From: Alphaproteobacteria bacterium HGW-Alphaproteobacteria-1
Lineage (GTDB): Bacteria; Pseudomonadota; Alphaproteobacteria; Rhodobacterales; Rhodobacteraceae
DNA: 64,000 nucleotides
Reading direction: 5' to 3'
Assembly: GCA_002842985.1 (NCBI GenBank)
Contig: PHEQ01000011.1
Span: 43,507-107,506 of the forward strand
The notes beneath the pieces are model-generated. The model searched no databases. It saw only the letters and a list, made by a program, of their open reading frames with translations, and was not told the DNA's origin. Every line of letters begins with the position of its first letter. The stretch's first letter is position 1. The position numbers and the translations under genes were made by a program. Shown in pieces: positions 27,491 to 37,049 of this stretch.

Positions 27491-28357
27491 ATGGCCACAG
27501 GGACCAATATCCGCACCTATTTCGACGGCCGCTGGCACGATGGCGACCTTGCGGTGATGAAGGCCGCCGATCACGCCATGTGGCTTGGTACCTCGGTATT
27601 TGACGGGGCGCGCTTTGTCGACGGGATCGCGCCCGACCTCGACCGCCATTGCGCCCGCGTCAACGCCTCGGCGCGCGCGCTGATGATCACGCCGACGCTG
27701 AGCGCGGGCGAGATGGAGGAGATCGTTTGGGACGGGCTTTCGGCCTATCCCAAGGGGGCCGCGATCTATATCCGCCCGATGTATTGGGCGCTCGACGGCG
27801 GATATCTGGGCGTCTTGCCCAAGGAGGGGGCGACCGGCTTTGCCATCAGCCTCGAAGAGATCCCGATGCCGCCGCCGGGCACCGCCACGACGCTCTGCCG
27901 TACCCGATTTCGCCGCCCCGTGCTCGAGGATGCGGTGGTCAATGCCAAGGCGGGCTGTCTTTATCCCAACAACGCGCGGATGCTCAAGGAAGCGCGCGAC
28001 CGCGGCTTCGGCAACGCGCTTGTCGCCGACGCGCTTGGCAATGTGGCCGAGACAGCGACCGCCAATGTCTTTGCCGTCAGGGATGGTGCGGTCTTCACCC
28101 CCATTCCGAACGGCACCTTCCTCGCCGGGATCACGCGGGCGCGCCATATCGACAACATGCGGCGCGAAGGGATCATGGTGCATGAAACGGTGATGACATT
28201 CGCCGATTTCGAGGATGCGGACGAGGTATTCCTGTCGGGCAACCTGATGAAGGTCACACCCGTGACGGCGTTCGAGGAGACGCAGTATCAGCCGGGGCCG
28301 GTCACGGAACAGGTACGCGAAATGTATTGGGACTGGGCGCATTCCGCGCAACCATGA
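27491..28357 (+). CDS. ilvE: Branched-chain amino acid aminotransferase, class IV
   Basis: PLP-dependent fold-type IV aminotransferase, probably for the last step of Leu/Ile/Val synthesis or the first of their breakdown. 288 residues from ATG 27491 (GGGAGGG upstream). The PLP lysine is Lys153 in VVNAKAGCLYPNN; GNVAETATANVFAV and TFLAGITRARH are the usual phosphate- and carboxylate-binding stretches. D-amino-acid aminotransferase or aminodeoxychorismate lyase are alternatives, but the overall pattern fits BCAT. Confidence 0.85.
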   Translation: MATGTNIRTYFDGRWHDGDLAVMKAADHAMWLGTSVFDGARFVDGIAPDLDRHCARVNASARALMITPTLSAGEMEEIVWDGLSAYPKGAAIYIRPMYWALDGGYLGVLPKEGATGFAISLEEIPMPPPGTATTLCRTRFRRPVLEDAVVNAKAGCLYPNNARMLKEARDRGFGNALVADALGNVAETATANVFAVRDGAVFTPIPNGTFLAGITRARHIDNMRREGIMVHETVMTFADFEDADEVFLSGNLMKVTPVTAFEETQYQPGPVTEQVREMYWDWAHSAQP

Positions 28358-28417
28358 CGCGCGGATGATCCGCACGCGGCGCTGCCCCGTATCCCTGCCA
28401 TATAACAGGAGGTTCCG

Positions 28418-28936
28418 ATGCGCCTGATTGCTGCCATTCTCGCCACGCTTCTTGCCCTGCCCGCCGCCGCGCTCGATCTTGCCACGCCCTTCGGCAATAT
28501 CGATGGCGGCGAGATCAGACTGAGCGATTGGCAGGGGCGGCCCGTGCTCGTGGTCAATACCGCCTCGCGCTGCGGCTTTACCCCGCAATATGACGGGCTT
28601 CAGGCGCTCTATGACCGCTATCGCGACGCAGGGCTGATCGTGCTTGCCGTGCCGTCGAACGATTTCCGGCAGGAGCTGGCCAGCGAGGCCGAGGTCAAGG
28701 AATTCTGTGAGGTGAATTTCGGCCTTGATCTCCCGATGACCACGATCACCCCCGTGAAGGGACCGCAGGCGCACCCGTTTTATGCCACGCTTGCGGCCGA
28801 GACGGGATTTGCGCCTGCGTGGAACTTCAACAAGGTGCTCATCGACCCCGACGGTCGCGTCGCGGGCACCTGGGGCTCGATGACCAGACCGCAATCCGGC
28901 GAGATCACCGGGAAGATCGAGGCGATGCTGCGCTGA
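28418..28936 (+). CDS. Glutathione peroxidase-family protein, exported
   Basis: 172 residues with a signal peptide (~1-18, ending PAAA), so probably periplasmic. Peroxidatic Cys52 is in TASRCGFTPQY, and Trp135-Asn136 are in PAWNFNKVLID. At the place of the usual catalytic Gln (NQF motif) it has SNDF (80-83), so the Cys-Gln-Trp-Asn tetrad is altered. Likely thioredoxin-linked peroxidase rather than glutathione-specific. AGGAGG lies before ATG 28418. Convergent with tdh, three bases apart. Confidence 0.87.
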   Translation: MRLIAAILATLLALPAAALDLATPFGNIDGGEIRLSDWQGRPVLVVNTASRCGFTPQYDGLQALYDRYRDAGLIVLAVPSNDFRQELASEAEVKEFCEVNFGLDLPMTTITPVKGPQAHPFYATLAAETGFAPAWNFNKVLIDPDGRVAGTWGSMTRPQSGEITGKIEAMLR

Positions 28937-28939
28937 GCC

Positions 28940-29974
28940 TTACCAGTCCATCACCACCTTGCCGGAATTGCCCGAGATCATCGCGGCAAAGCCGGTCTCG
29001 AAATCGTCGATCCCGATGCGGTGGGTGATAAGCCCGCTCACGTCCAGTCCCGATTGCACAAGTGCTATCATCTTGTACCAGGTCTCGAACATCTCGCGGC
29101 CATAAATACCCTTGATGTGCAGCATCTTGAAAATCACCGCATTCCAGTCCACGGCAAACTCGGTCGGGGCGATCCCCAGAAGCGCGACCTTGCCGCCATT
29201 GTTCAGCCGCGCAATCATCTGCTGCATCGCCGCCGAGGCGCCCGACATCTCAAGCCCGACGTCAAAGCCTTCGGTCATGCCGATGTCAATCATCACGTCG
29301 CGCAACTGCTCGCGGCTGACATCGACCACATGCTGCACCCCCATCCGCCGCGCCAGATCAAGGCGGTAGGGGTTGATGTCGGTGATCACCACCTTGCGCG
29401 CGCCCACCTTTTGCGCGACCAGCGCGCCCATGATGCCGATCGGGCCCGCCCCCGTCACCAGCACGTCCTCGCCCACCAGATCAAAACTGAGCGCGGTGTG
29501 CACGGCATTGCCGAACGGATCGAAGATGGCGGCGATCTCGTCGGGGATATCCTCGGGGATCGGCACCACGTTGCTTTCGGGGATGCAGAGATATTCCGCG
29601 AAACTGCCGGGTCGGTTCACGCCCACGCCCTTGGTGTTGCGGCACAGATGCCCCCGCCCCGCGCGGCAATTGCGGCAGGTGCCACAGACGATATGCCCCT
29701 CGCCCGACACCCGCTGCCCGATCCGGTATTTCACCGCCGCAGGCCCGCAATCCACGATCTCGCCGACAAACTCATGCCCCACCACCATCGGCACAGGCAC
29801 GGTTTTCGCACTGAACTCGTCCCATTTCCAGATATGCACATCGGTGCCGCAAATCGCGGATTTGCGCACCTTGATCAGCACATCGGACGGCCCCGGCTCG
29901 GGCACCGGCACATAGTCCATCCACAGCCCCGGCTCGGGCCGCGCCTTCACCAGCGCCTTCATGCGATTATCCAT
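28940..29974 (-). CDS. tdh: L-threonine 3-dehydrogenase
   Basis: Zinc, NAD-dependent oxidation of threonine to 2-amino-3-ketobutyrate. 344 residues. Catalytic zinc ligands in ICGTDVHIW and VGHEFVGEI; structural-zinc cysteines in [15 protein letters not shown]; nucleotide loop [15 protein letters not shown] 29974 shares its A with the kbl stop (TGATG), so tdh is translated after kbl; an internal ATG four codons in (MKALVKARP) is an alternative. Product passes to Kbl. Confidence 0.95.
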   Translation of the reverse strand: MDNRMKALVKARPEPGLWMDYVPVPEPGPSDVLIKVRKSAICGTDVHIWKWDEFSAKTVPVPMVVGHEFVGEIVDCGPAAVKYRIGQRVSGEGHIVCGTCRNCRAGRGHLCRNTKGVGVNRPGSFAEYLCIPESNVVPIPEDIPDEIAAIFDPFGNAVHTALSFDLVGEDVLVTGAGPIGIMGALVAQKVGARKVVITDINPYRLDLARRMGVQHVVDVSREQLRDVMIDIGMTEGFDVGLEMSGASAAMQQMIARLNNGGKVALLGIAPTEFAVDWNAVIFKMLHIKGIYGREMFETWYKMIALVQSGLDVSGLITHRIGIDDFETGFAAMISGNSGKVVMDW

Positions 29975-31167
29975 CAGATCACTCCCAACTCCCGCCCGAC
30001 AATCTCGAAGGCATCAATCGCCCGATCCAGCATCCCGCGCGTGAGACCAGCGCTCATCTGTGTGCGGATGCGGTCCTGCCCTTTCGGCACCACCGGGAAC
30101 GAAAAGGCCGTCACATAGACCCCCCGCTCGCCCAGCTTGGCCGCCATCTCCTGCGCCAGTTTCGGGTCGCGCAGCATCACCGGGATGATCGCATGTTCCC
30201 CCGGCAGCAACTCGAACCCGAGCTTCCCCATCCGCGCGCGGAAATACGCTGCATTCTCCCACAGTCGCGCGCGCCTTTCCCCGCCTGCTTCCAGTATGTC
30301 AAACACCCTCAGAGACGCGCCTGCAATCACCGGCGCCAGAGTGTTGGAGAAAAGGTAAGGCCGAGACCGCTGCCGCAGCCAGTCCACGACCCGCGCCGAC
30401 GCCGCCGTGTAGCCGCCCGAGGCCCCGCCGAGCGCCTTGCCCAAAGTGCCGGTCAGGATATCCACCCGGTCCATCACCCCGAAATGCTCCGGCGTGCCAC
30501 GCCCGGTCGCGCCCACGAACCCCGTGGCATGGCAGTCATCCACCATCACCAATGCGTCATAGCGTTCGGCCAGATCGCAAATCTCATCGAGGGGCGCATA
30601 ATATCCATCCATGGAGAAAACCCCGTCGGTGGCAATCAGCCGATGTCGCGCGCCCGCCGCCTCGCGCAGACACCGCTCCAGATCGGCCATGTCGCGATTG
30701 GCATAGCGGTATCGCTGCGCCTTGCACAGCCGCACCCCGTCGATGATGCTCGCATGATTGAGCGCATCCGAGATGATCGCATCCTGCTCGCCCAATATCG
30801 TCTCGAAGAGGCCGGTATTGGCATCAAAGGCGGCGGCATAAAGGATCGCATCCTCTTTTCCCAGAAACCCGGCGATCCGTGCCTCCAGCGCCTTGTGCTC
30901 TTCCTGCGTCCCGCAGATGAACCGCACGCTCGCCATGCCAAAGCCATAGCGATCCAGCGCCTCATGCGCCGCAGCGATCACGTCCGGGTGATCCGCCAGC
31001 CCGAGATAGTTGTTGGCACAGAGGTTCACCACAGCGCGCCCGTCCGACAGGCGCACCTCACCGGCCTGCATCGAGGTAATCACCCGCTCCACTTTGTATA
31101 GCCCGTCCTCGCGCAAGCCGTCGAGCCGCCCCGCCATATCCGCGTCAAACCGATCCGTCGCCGCCAT
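29974..31167 (-). CDS. kbl: Glycine C-acetyltransferase (2-amino-3-ketobutyrate CoA ligase)
   Basis: PLP enzyme cleaving 2-amino-3-ketobutyrate with CoA to glycine and acetyl-CoA. 397 residues, fold type I alpha-oxoamine synthase. The PLP lysine is in [25 protein letters not shown] and [10 protein letters not shown] are also typical. kbl-tdh form a threonine-to-glycine operon. A 57-bp repeat ends 17 bases before the start codon. Confidence 0.95.
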   Translation of the reverse strand: MAATDRFDADMAGRLDGLREDGLYKVERVITSMQAGEVRLSDGRAVVNLCANNYLGLADHPDVIAAAHEALDRYGFGMASVRFICGTQEEHKALEARIAGFLGKEDAILYAAAFDANTGLFETILGEQDAIISDALNHASIIDGVRLCKAQRYRYANRDMADLERCLREAAGARHRLIATDGVFSMDGYYAPLDEICDLAERYDALVMVDDCHATGFVGATGRGTPEHFGVMDRVDILTGTLGKALGGASGGYTAASARVVDWLRQRSRPYLFSNTLAPVIAGASLRVFDILEAGGERRARLWENAAYFRARMGKLGFELLPGEHAIIPVMLRDPKLAQEMAAKLGERGVYVTAFSFPVVPKGQDRIRTQMSAGLTRGMLDRAIDAFEIVGRELGVI

Positions 31168-31184
31168 GTCACCTTCCCTTTCAG

Positions 31185-31241
31185 CGTTCCGGAAATACTC
31201 CGGGGGAGTCGCCGCTCTGCGGCGACGGGGGCAGCGCCCCC
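31185..31241. repeat. 57-bp dyad-rich intergenic repeat, copy 1 (hyuA/kbl gap)
   Basis: On the minus strand: GGGGGCGCTGCCCCC (self-complementary hairpin), then GTCGCCGC/GCGGCGAC arms, then a tail CTCCCCCGGAGTATTTCC and GGAACG. It follows the hyuA stop and precedes kbl. It matches copy 2 at 34275-34331 except for two small indels (ctctg versus ctcg; one extra c). Similar terminator-like repeats placed after genes are common in Rhodobacteraceae from memory. Confidence 0.85.
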
Positions 31242-31245
31242 ATCC

Positions 31246-33243
31246 TCAGCCCGCCACGCGCGGCCGGCCGCTTGCCTCTACCACGATTTCGGCCTCGAGG
31301 AACACCCGCCGCGCCTCGACCACGGCCTCCTTCACCTCGCGCCTTGCGCTCACATGGATATCGACTGCGCCCGCCGCAACCGCCGCCTGACGCGCCGCCG
31401 CCCCAAGCGCCGCCTCCAGCGCCGCCATCGCTGCCTCCGACCCGGCAAAATCCTCGGGCCCGCCCTCAAGATGCACGCGGAATCTCCCCTCGGCGGGCGA
31501 GGTCACGGTGCCCGCGCGCCGTATCGTCACACGCCCCACCACCGCGCCGATGGCATTGGCCACCCCGGCATGATCCGGCACGATCATCTCGCACCCAAGC
31601 TGCTCCCCCACCGCCGGATAATAGCTTGCCGCCGAGGCCCCCAGCCCGATCACCGGCACGTTCAAACCGCTCTCGATCCGCACCAGCCCACGATGCCGCC
31701 CAAGGCCCCGCTGCATGAGCACATGCGCCGCCAGATCGGCGGGTGGGTGGCCAAAATCCATCTCTTCCTCGGCAAAAGCCGTCTCCAACACGGCCAAACT
31801 TGTCTGATGCGTCAGCCGCTCCACGATCATCCGCGCCAATGGCTCCGCCCCATCGGCCAGCCGTTCGCCCGCCCCGGTCCGCTTGCGTGCCACAAGCGCC
31901 AGCGCCATGCGCGCGGCGTCCGCGTCCCAGGCATCGGCCTTGCCCAGAACATGCGCCGCATCCGAGGGCGTGATGCCGCCCAGCTGCACCAATCCCCGCC
32001 GCACCAGGCGACCGAGCGCGGCATGGTCCATCCGGCTTCCCAACACCCCACCCAACGGTTTCACCGCTTCCCCGATCCGCGCCAACAGCGCCGCCTCGCG
32101 CTCCGTCAGCCCCCCGGCTTCCACCCCCGGCACCGCCCGCACAAAGCGTGCGTCCATCTCGCCCGGCGCCACCGCTCGCGCCTGTTCCTCCAGCGCGCGA
32201 TGCACCGTCTCGCGCGCCTCCATGGCCATCAGGCTGACCGGCACCACCCGGCGCGGCCCCAGCCTCACACCGCCGCCCAACCCCTCGGTTACATGAACCT
32301 CGCTGTCGCCCCCGAGACCGAAGGTGCGCATCGCCACAGCCTCCACCATGGTGCGCCAGGGCCCGACCTTGGCCCCCTCCGCATCGATCGCGGGCCGCCC
32401 GTTTCGCAACACCGCCACATCCGTTGTCGTGCCGCCGATATCCGAGACAAGCGCCCGCTCCGCCCCGGTCAGCCAGCGCGCGCCCACAAGGCTCGCCGCA
32501 GGCCCGCTCAGGATCGTCTCGATGGGCCGTTCGCGCGCCTGATCCGCCGAGATCAACGCCCCGTCGCCCCGAACGACCATCAGCGGCGCCTGCACCCCCA
32601 ACTCGCGCAACCGCGCCTCGGCCCGATCAATGAGCTGCGCGATCATCCCGATGAGCCGCGCATTCAGCAGCGCCGTCAGCGCCCGTTTCGGCCCGTTGAG
32701 CTTCGCCGAGAGGTGATGCGACAGGCTCACCGGCCGCCCCGTCACCGCGCGGATCACCTCCGCCGCGCGCAATTCATGGGCCGGGTTGCGCGTGGCAAAC
32801 AGCGCCGCCACCGCATAGGCCTCGGCGCCCGTGCCCGCCTCCAGCCAGTCGCGCAACCGTGCCTCGTCGAGCGCCACCGCCGCGCCGCCCGCATGGTTGT
32901 GCCCGCCCGCAAGCACCAGCGCCGGATCGCCCGCCAGCGCCTCCGAGAGGCCGTGCGTCTGCAAATCCGCCTCGCGGAACCCGATATAGACCAGCCCCGC
33001 GCGCCCGCCCTGCCCCTCGACCAGCGCATTGGTGGCGAGGGTAGTGGACAGCGACGCAAGCCCGATCTCCCCCGCTGCCGCACCGCTCTGACGCAGCACC
33101 GCCTCGACCGCGCGGCCGATGCCCACCGCCAGATCGTGCCGCGTGGTCAGCGCCTTTGCGCTCGCCACCACCTCGGCTTCGTTGCGGATCAGCACCGCAT
33201 CGGTATAGGTCCCGCCGGTATCAACCCCCAGCAAAAGCGTCAC
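31246..33243 (-). CDS. Hydantoinase/oxoprolinase family protein, HyuA type
   Basis: 665 residues with an actin-like ATPase fold: [12 protein letters not shown] near the N-terminus and [12 protein letters not shown] in the middle are the two phosphate loops of the HyuA/5-oxoprolinase A family. Such proteins open cyclic amides with ATP, usually with a HyuB partner. No HyuB gene is adjacent, so the reaction is open. GTG 33243 overlaps the queG stop as GTGA. Downstream is repeat copy 1, then kbl. Confidence 0.85.
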   Translation of the reverse strand: MTLLLGVDTGGTYTDAVLIRNEAEVVASAKALTTRHDLAVGIGRAVEAVLRQSGAAAGEIGLASLSTTLATNALVEGQGGRAGLVYIGFREADLQTHGLSEALAGDPALVLAGGHNHAGGAAVALDEARLRDWLEAGTGAEAYAVAALFATRNPAHELRAAEVIRAVTGRPVSLSHHLSAKLNGPKRALTALLNARLIGMIAQLIDRAEARLRELGVQAPLMVVRGDGALISADQARERPIETILSGPAASLVGARWLTGAERALVSDIGGTTTDVAVLRNGRPAIDAEGAKVGPWRTMVEAVAMRTFGLGGDSEVHVTEGLGGGVRLGPRRVVPVSLMAMEARETVHRALEEQARAVAPGEMDARFVRAVPGVEAGGLTEREAALLARIGEAVKPLGGVLGSRMDHAALGRLVRRGLVQLGGITPSDAAHVLGKADAWDADAARMALALVARKRTGAGERLADGAEPLARMIVERLTHQTSLAVLETAFAEEEMDFGHPPADLAAHVLMQRGLGRHRGLVRIESGLNVPVIGLGASAASYYPAVGEQLGCEMIVPDHAGVANAIGAVVGRVTIRRAGTVTSPAEGRFRVHLEGGPEDFAGSEAAMAALEAALGAAARQAAVAAGAVDIHVSARREVKEAVVEARRVFLEAEIVVEASGRPRVAG

Positions 33244-34274
33244 TGTTCCAGCCTTTCCAGTGCCCAGCGCGCCGCATCCGCGACTGCTGCATCGTCATTT
33301 CCCAGATGCGCCCGCGCCACGGCCCAAAGCCGCGCATCGCCCGAGTTGCCGATGGCGTATAGCACGTTGCGAAGAAACCTCAGCCAGCCGATCCGTTTGA
33401 TCGGGCTTCCGGAAAACCGCGCCCGAAACCCGGCCTCACCCAAGCCCGCCAACTCCTCCAGCGGCGGCGCGACAAGATCGGCGCGCGCGTGATACTTGGC
33501 CTCCCGCGCTTCGACCGCAAACTTGTTCCATGGACAGACCGCCAGACAATCGTCGCAGCCATAAATGCGGTTTCCCAGCAGGGGCCGCAACTCTGCATCG
33601 ACCGGGCCTTTGTGCTCGATCGTCAGATAGGAAATGCAGCGCCGCGCATCGAGTTGATAGGGTGCGGGAAAGGCCTCTGTCGGGCAGATATCCAGACAGG
33701 CCCGGCACGAGCCGCAATGATCCATTTCCGCCGGATCAGTCTCTAATCCCAGCGTCGTGAATACCGAGCCGATGAAGAACCAGTTGCCGAGATCCCGGCT
33801 CACCAGATTGGTGTGCTTGCCCTGCCAGCCGAGCCCTGCCGCCTGCGCCAGCGGCTTCTCGGGCACAGGTGCAGTATCGACAAACACCTTCACCTCGCCC
33901 CCCGCCTCCTCGATCAGCCACCGCGCCAGCCGTTTCAGCCGCTTCTTGACCGTGTCGTGATAATCGCGACCCCGCGCGTAGACCGAGACATTGCCCCGGT
34001 CCCGCCGCGCCAGCCCTGCCAGCGGGTCGCCCTCGGGCGTATAGCTCTCGCCGAGCATGATCACCGTGCGCGCCTCGGGCCAGAGCACCTGCGGCGCGCC
34101 GCGCCAATGGCTGCGCTCGGCAAGCCATCCCATCTGCCCATGATATCCCTTCTCCAGAAACACCGCCAGACGCCCCGGCACCTCGGGCACGTCCCAGGGT
34201 CGGCAGAGCCGACAGGCATCAAATCCCTCGGCTCGCGCCTGCGCAACCAGTCTCTTTTTCAGGTCATCCTTCAT
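33240..34274 (-). CDS. queG: Epoxyqueuosine reductase QueG
   Basis: Cobalamin and Fe-S enzyme making queuosine from epoxyqueuosine in tRNA. 344 residues. Two ferredoxin motifs: [17 protein letters not shown] and [14 protein letters not shown]; an N-terminal cobalamin-binding region with [19 protein letters not shown]-like C-terminus. ATG 34274 is immediately preceded by repeat copy 2, whose GGAACG tail supplies the only purine-rich stretch before the start. hyuA overlaps its stop by four bases. Confidence 0.94.
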   Translation of the reverse strand: MKDDLKKRLVAQARAEGFDACRLCRPWDVPEVPGRLAVFLEKGYHGQMGWLAERSHWRGAPQVLWPEARTVIMLGESYTPEGDPLAGLARRDRGNVSVYARGRDYHDTVKKRLKRLARWLIEEAGGEVKVFVDTAPVPEKPLAQAAGLGWQGKHTNLVSRDLGNWFFIGSVFTTLGLETDPAEMDHCGSCRACLDICPTEAFPAPYQLDARRCISYLTIEHKGPVDAELRPLLGNRIYGCDDCLAVCPWNKFAVEAREAKYHARADLVAPPLEELAGLGEAGFRARFSGSPIKRIGWLRFLRNVLYAIGNSGDARLWAVARAHLGNDDAAVADAARWALERLEQ

Positions 34275-34331
34275 CGTTCCGGCAAATACTCCGGGGGAGT
34301 CGCCGCTCGCGGCGACGGGGGCAGCGCCCCC
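34275..34331. repeat. 57-bp dyad-rich intergenic repeat, copy 2 (gst/queG gap)
   Basis: Near-identical to copy 1 at 31185-31241: a GGGGGC...GCCCCC hairpin, GTCGCCGC/GCGGCGAC arms and the GGAGTATTTGCCGGAACG tail. Read on the minus strand it starts just after the gst stop and ends one base before the queG ATG, so it may terminate one transcript and set the translation start of the next. Confidence 0.85.
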
Positions 34332-34334
34332 GGA

Positions 34335-35000
34335 CTAGAAATCCAGATCGGCATAATGCGCGGGCGGCGGAAATCCGGGCACCTGATCGGCAAGAATTCC
34401 CCGGAACGCGGGACGGGACTTGATCTTGGCATACCAGTCCTTGACCACCTCCGAGCGGTGCCAGTCCACATCCGAGATGTAATCCAGCGACGACAGATGC
34501 GCGGCCGCCGCGAAGTCCGCCAGCGTCATCACGTCGCCCGCAAGCCAGCGGCGGTGATCCAGCAGCCAGGCCAGGTAATCGAGGTGGAACTTGATCGCCC
34601 GCGCCCCGTCCTTGACGTTGCGGCTGTCGGGAAAGCCCTGTTTCATCATCTTCTTGTTCACCCGCTCATAAAGCAGCTTCGAGGTGACCTCGGCGTGAAA
34701 CTTGTCGTCGAACCAGCCCACCAGGCGCCGCACCTCATAGCGTGCCTCCGCGCCTTTCGGCATGAGCGGCGGGGCGGGGTGCTTTTCCTCGATGAATTCA
34801 CAGATTGCGGCGCTTTCGGACATGGTGAGACCGTCCATGCGCAGGACCGGCACCTTGCCCGCCGGGTTGCGGCGGAGAAAATCGGCGTCCTGTTCCCAAT
34901 AGCGCTCCTCGACCAGTTCGCATTCGATCCGCTTTTCGGCGAGCACAAGCCGCACCTTGCGACAAAAAGGCGAGAGCGGGACATGATAGAGACGGGCCAT
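34335..35000 (-). CDS. Glutathione S-transferase family protein
   Basis: 221 residues from ATG 35000 (AGG eight bases before). N-terminal thioredoxin fold with YHVPLSPFCRKVRLVLAEK and the cis-Pro/glutathione segment KVPVLRMDG...ESAAICEFIEE; an all-helical C-terminal domain. The SPFCRKVR segment offers a possible active-site Ser or Cys. Class and substrate cannot be fixed. A 12-codon upstream extension is in frame but lacks a ribosome site. Confidence 0.88.
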   Translation of the reverse strand: MARLYHVPLSPFCRKVRLVLAEKRIECELVEERYWEQDADFLRRNPAGKVPVLRMDGLTMSESAAICEFIEEKHPAPPLMPKGAEARYEVRRLVGWFDDKFHAEVTSKLLYERVNKKMMKQGFPDSRNVKDGARAIKFHLDYLAWLLDHRRWLAGDVMTLADFAAAAHLSSLDYISDVDWHRSEVVKDWYAKIKSRPAFRGILADQVPGFPPPAHYADLDF

Positions 35001-35057
35001 CGGCAAACCTGCGGAAACACGGAGATCGATCCTCAATGCCCTCTTCGGGCGCGGGAT

Positions 35058-35771
35058 TCAATCCTCGAAACAGGCGGCGCGCCCGTCGCGGACGATGGTG
35101 GCCGCCCCGTCCATGATGCGCGCGGCGCGACGGCGCAGGGCATCCGTGGGGCGGCTTGCCGAGCGGCCCTTGGGATCAGGCAATACGGCGGCAAGGCGCG
35201 CCGCCTGCGCCGGACTCAGGTCGGCGGCGCTCACTCCGAAATAATGCCGCGCGGCCGCTTCGGCGCCGAAAACACCTTCGTCGAACTCTGCCACGTTGAG
35301 ATAGACCTCGAGGATGCGCCGCTTGGGCCAGGCCGTTTCCATCACCGGGGTGATCATCGCCTCGAGCGCCTTGCGGCCCCAGTTGCGCCCATGCCAGAGC
35401 CACACGTTCTTGACCACCTGCTGACTGAGCGTAGAGGCACCGCGGCCCGATCCCTCGGCGATGGCCGTGCGAATCGCCCCCATGTCAAAGCCCCAGTGCA
35501 GGCAGAAATTCGCATCCTCCGCCGCCACGACGGAGCGCGCCATCACCGGCGCGATCCGCTCAATCGGAACCCAGTCCTGTTCAACTCCGCCAAGGCGCCG
35601 CCCTTCCTGCCAGATATAGATCGTGGTTGGCGGGTTCACCCAGCGATAGCCCAGGATCAGAAATGACAGGACCACGACGAAGGCCAGCATGGCCCGCAAT
35701 GCCCATCGCCACAAGACTTTCAGCGGTCTGACCCGCCTGACCTTGACTGATTTCTTGCGCGCCCGTGCCAT
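35058..35771 (-). CDS. mtgA: Monofunctional peptidoglycan glycosyltransferase MtgA
   Basis: GT51 enzyme that polymerises glycan strands from lipid II. 237 residues: a basic N-terminus (ARARKKSVKVRR), one membrane span (~25-45), then the catalytic domain with SVVAAEDANFCLHWGFD (catalytic Glu), GASTLSQQVVKN and RRILEVYLNVAEFDEGVFG. No transpeptidase domain. ATG 35771 preferred; an 11-codon extension is possible. Confidence 0.93.
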   Translation of the reverse strand: MARARKKSVKVRRVRPLKVLWRWALRAMLAFVVVLSFLILGYRWVNPPTTIYIWQEGRRLGGVEQDWVPIERIAPVMARSVVAAEDANFCLHWGFDMGAIRTAIAEGSGRGASTLSQQVVKNVWLWHGRNWGRKALEAMITPVMETAWPKRRILEVYLNVAEFDEGVFGAEAAARHYFGVSAADLSPAQAARLAAVLPDPKGRSASRPTDALRRRAARIMDGAATIVRDGRAACFED

Positions 35772-35917
35772 GACCCAGCTATAGCCGTCAATTCGCGGAG
35801 GCAAAACACCCCGTTTGGAAGCGGCAAATTTGCGACATCGCGCCGCAAGGACAGGCTGTCACCTTCAAATCCCCGCCGCCCCGCGTCATGTTACCGCCAC
35901 CATCGAAAGGGATAGTC

Positions 35918-36310
35918 ATGCGCGACACAACGCTCACCGCCGAGACGGTCCGTCCGGTCAAACCCGCCATGTGGCGGGGGTTTCGCGGCAAGTGTCCCAA
36001 TTGCGGCTCGGGGCCGATCCTGCGCAACTATCTCACCGTGCGCGATCACTGCCCGGTCTGTCAGGAGGATCTCAGTCATCACCGTGCCGATGACGGCCCC
36101 GCCTATCTTACGATTCTCTTCGTCGGGCACCTGATGGCCCCGCTCCTGATGATCGTGTTCGAGACATGGCGGCCCGAACCGCTCGTGCTTTTCACCAGTT
36201 TCGCCATTGGCACCATCGCGCTGTCGCTCTACCTTCTGCCTCGGCTCAAGGGGGCCATCGTCGGGTTACAATGGGCCAAGCGGATGCATGGGTTCGGGAC
36301 CGGCGACTAG
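35918..36310 (+). CDS. DUF983 zinc-ribbon membrane protein
   Basis: 130 residues. A zinc-ribbon-like pair CPNC (~31-34) and CPVC (~50-53) followed by two or three membrane helices (LTILFVGHLMAPLLMIVF and FTSFAIGTIALSLYLLP). Function unknown; the family is widespread in alphaproteobacteria, sometimes near cytochrome oxidase genes. AAAGGGA at 35906-35912 fits ATG 35918. Followed after 25 bases by a Nudix gene. Confidence 0.85.
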   Translation: MRDTTLTAETVRPVKPAMWRGFRGKCPNCGSGPILRNYLTVRDHCPVCQEDLSHHRADDGPAYLTILFVGHLMAPLLMIVFETWRPEPLVLFTSFAIGTIALSLYLLPRLKGAIVGLQWAKRMHGFGTGD

Positions 36311-36335
36311 CCCCTCCAGACACGCGGGGGCAAAC

Positions 36336-37049
36336 ATGGAACAGACCACGGACAAGGTGCCGGTGCGCGACGCGGCCACGGTGATCGTGCTGCGAGAGCG
36401 CGCGGGCGTGCCGCATGTGCTCATGGGTCAGCGCGGCGCGGGCGCGGCTTTCATGCCCAACAAGGTCGTATTTCCCGGTGGCGCGGTCGATGCGGTCGAT
36501 GCGGCCATTCCGCTTGCCCGACCGCTGCCCGATCTTTGTGCGAACAGGCTGTGTGAGGCAGCACCGGGCAACCTTGCACAGGCCCTTGCCGCCGCCGCGA
36601 TCCGCGAGTTGTGGGAAGAGACCGGGCTTGCGCTTGGTCTTCCCGGCACATGGCCCGGCGAGGTGCCGCCGGATTGGCAAGGCTTTGCGGCCCGTGGCCT
36701 CGTGCCGCGCGCGGACGCGCTGCAATTCGTGTTTCGCGCCATCACCCCGCCGGGACGCCCGCGCCGCTTCGATGCGCGATTCTTTCTTGTCCATGCCGAG
36801 GCGCTGGCAGGCGATGCCGACGATTTCTCTGCGGCCTGCGAGGAGTTGAGCCACCTGAAATGGATTCCCCTCCCCGAGGCGCGCCATTTCGACCTGCCCT
36901 TCATCACCGAGGTCGTTCTGGCCGAAGTGGCCGCTCGCGCCCATGACCGCACACCTCCCGTTTCAGTGCCGTTCTTTCGCAACGATGACGAGGAAAGCCT
37001 GTTCCTGCGGCTCAACGGAGTGCCACCACTGCAATCACTGAAAGGGTGA
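36336..37049 (+). CDS. Nudix hydrolase with an interrupted Nudix box
   Basis: 237 residues from ATG 36336 (GCGGGGG upstream). The Nudix box is split: FPGGAVD (46-52) carries the leading Gly, and RELWEETGL (90-98) the catalytic REUxEExGU end, with ~27 extra residues between. A similar insertion is known in the NUDT19/RP2 branch, whose members hydrolyse CoA derivatives; that substrate is only a guess here. Tail-to-tail overlap of 38 bases with the EamA transporter gene. Confidence 0.85.
   Translation: MEQTTDKVPVRDAATVIVLRERAGVPHVLMGQRGAGAAFMPNKVVFPGGAVDAVDAAIPLARPLPDLCANRLCEAAPGNLAQALAAAAIRELWEETGLALGLPGTWPGEVPPDWQGFAARGLVPRADALQFVFRAITPPGRPRRFDARFFLVHAEALAGDADDFSAACEELSHLKWIPLPEARHFDLPFITEVVLAEVAARAHDRTPPVSVPFFRNDDEESLFLRLNGVPPLQSLKG

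Noticed and set aside
31354..33492. A 712-codon plus-strand frame opposite hyuA
   Set aside because: Composition dominated by His/Arg/Pro, no motif, and the opposite strand encodes a clear HyuA-family protein.
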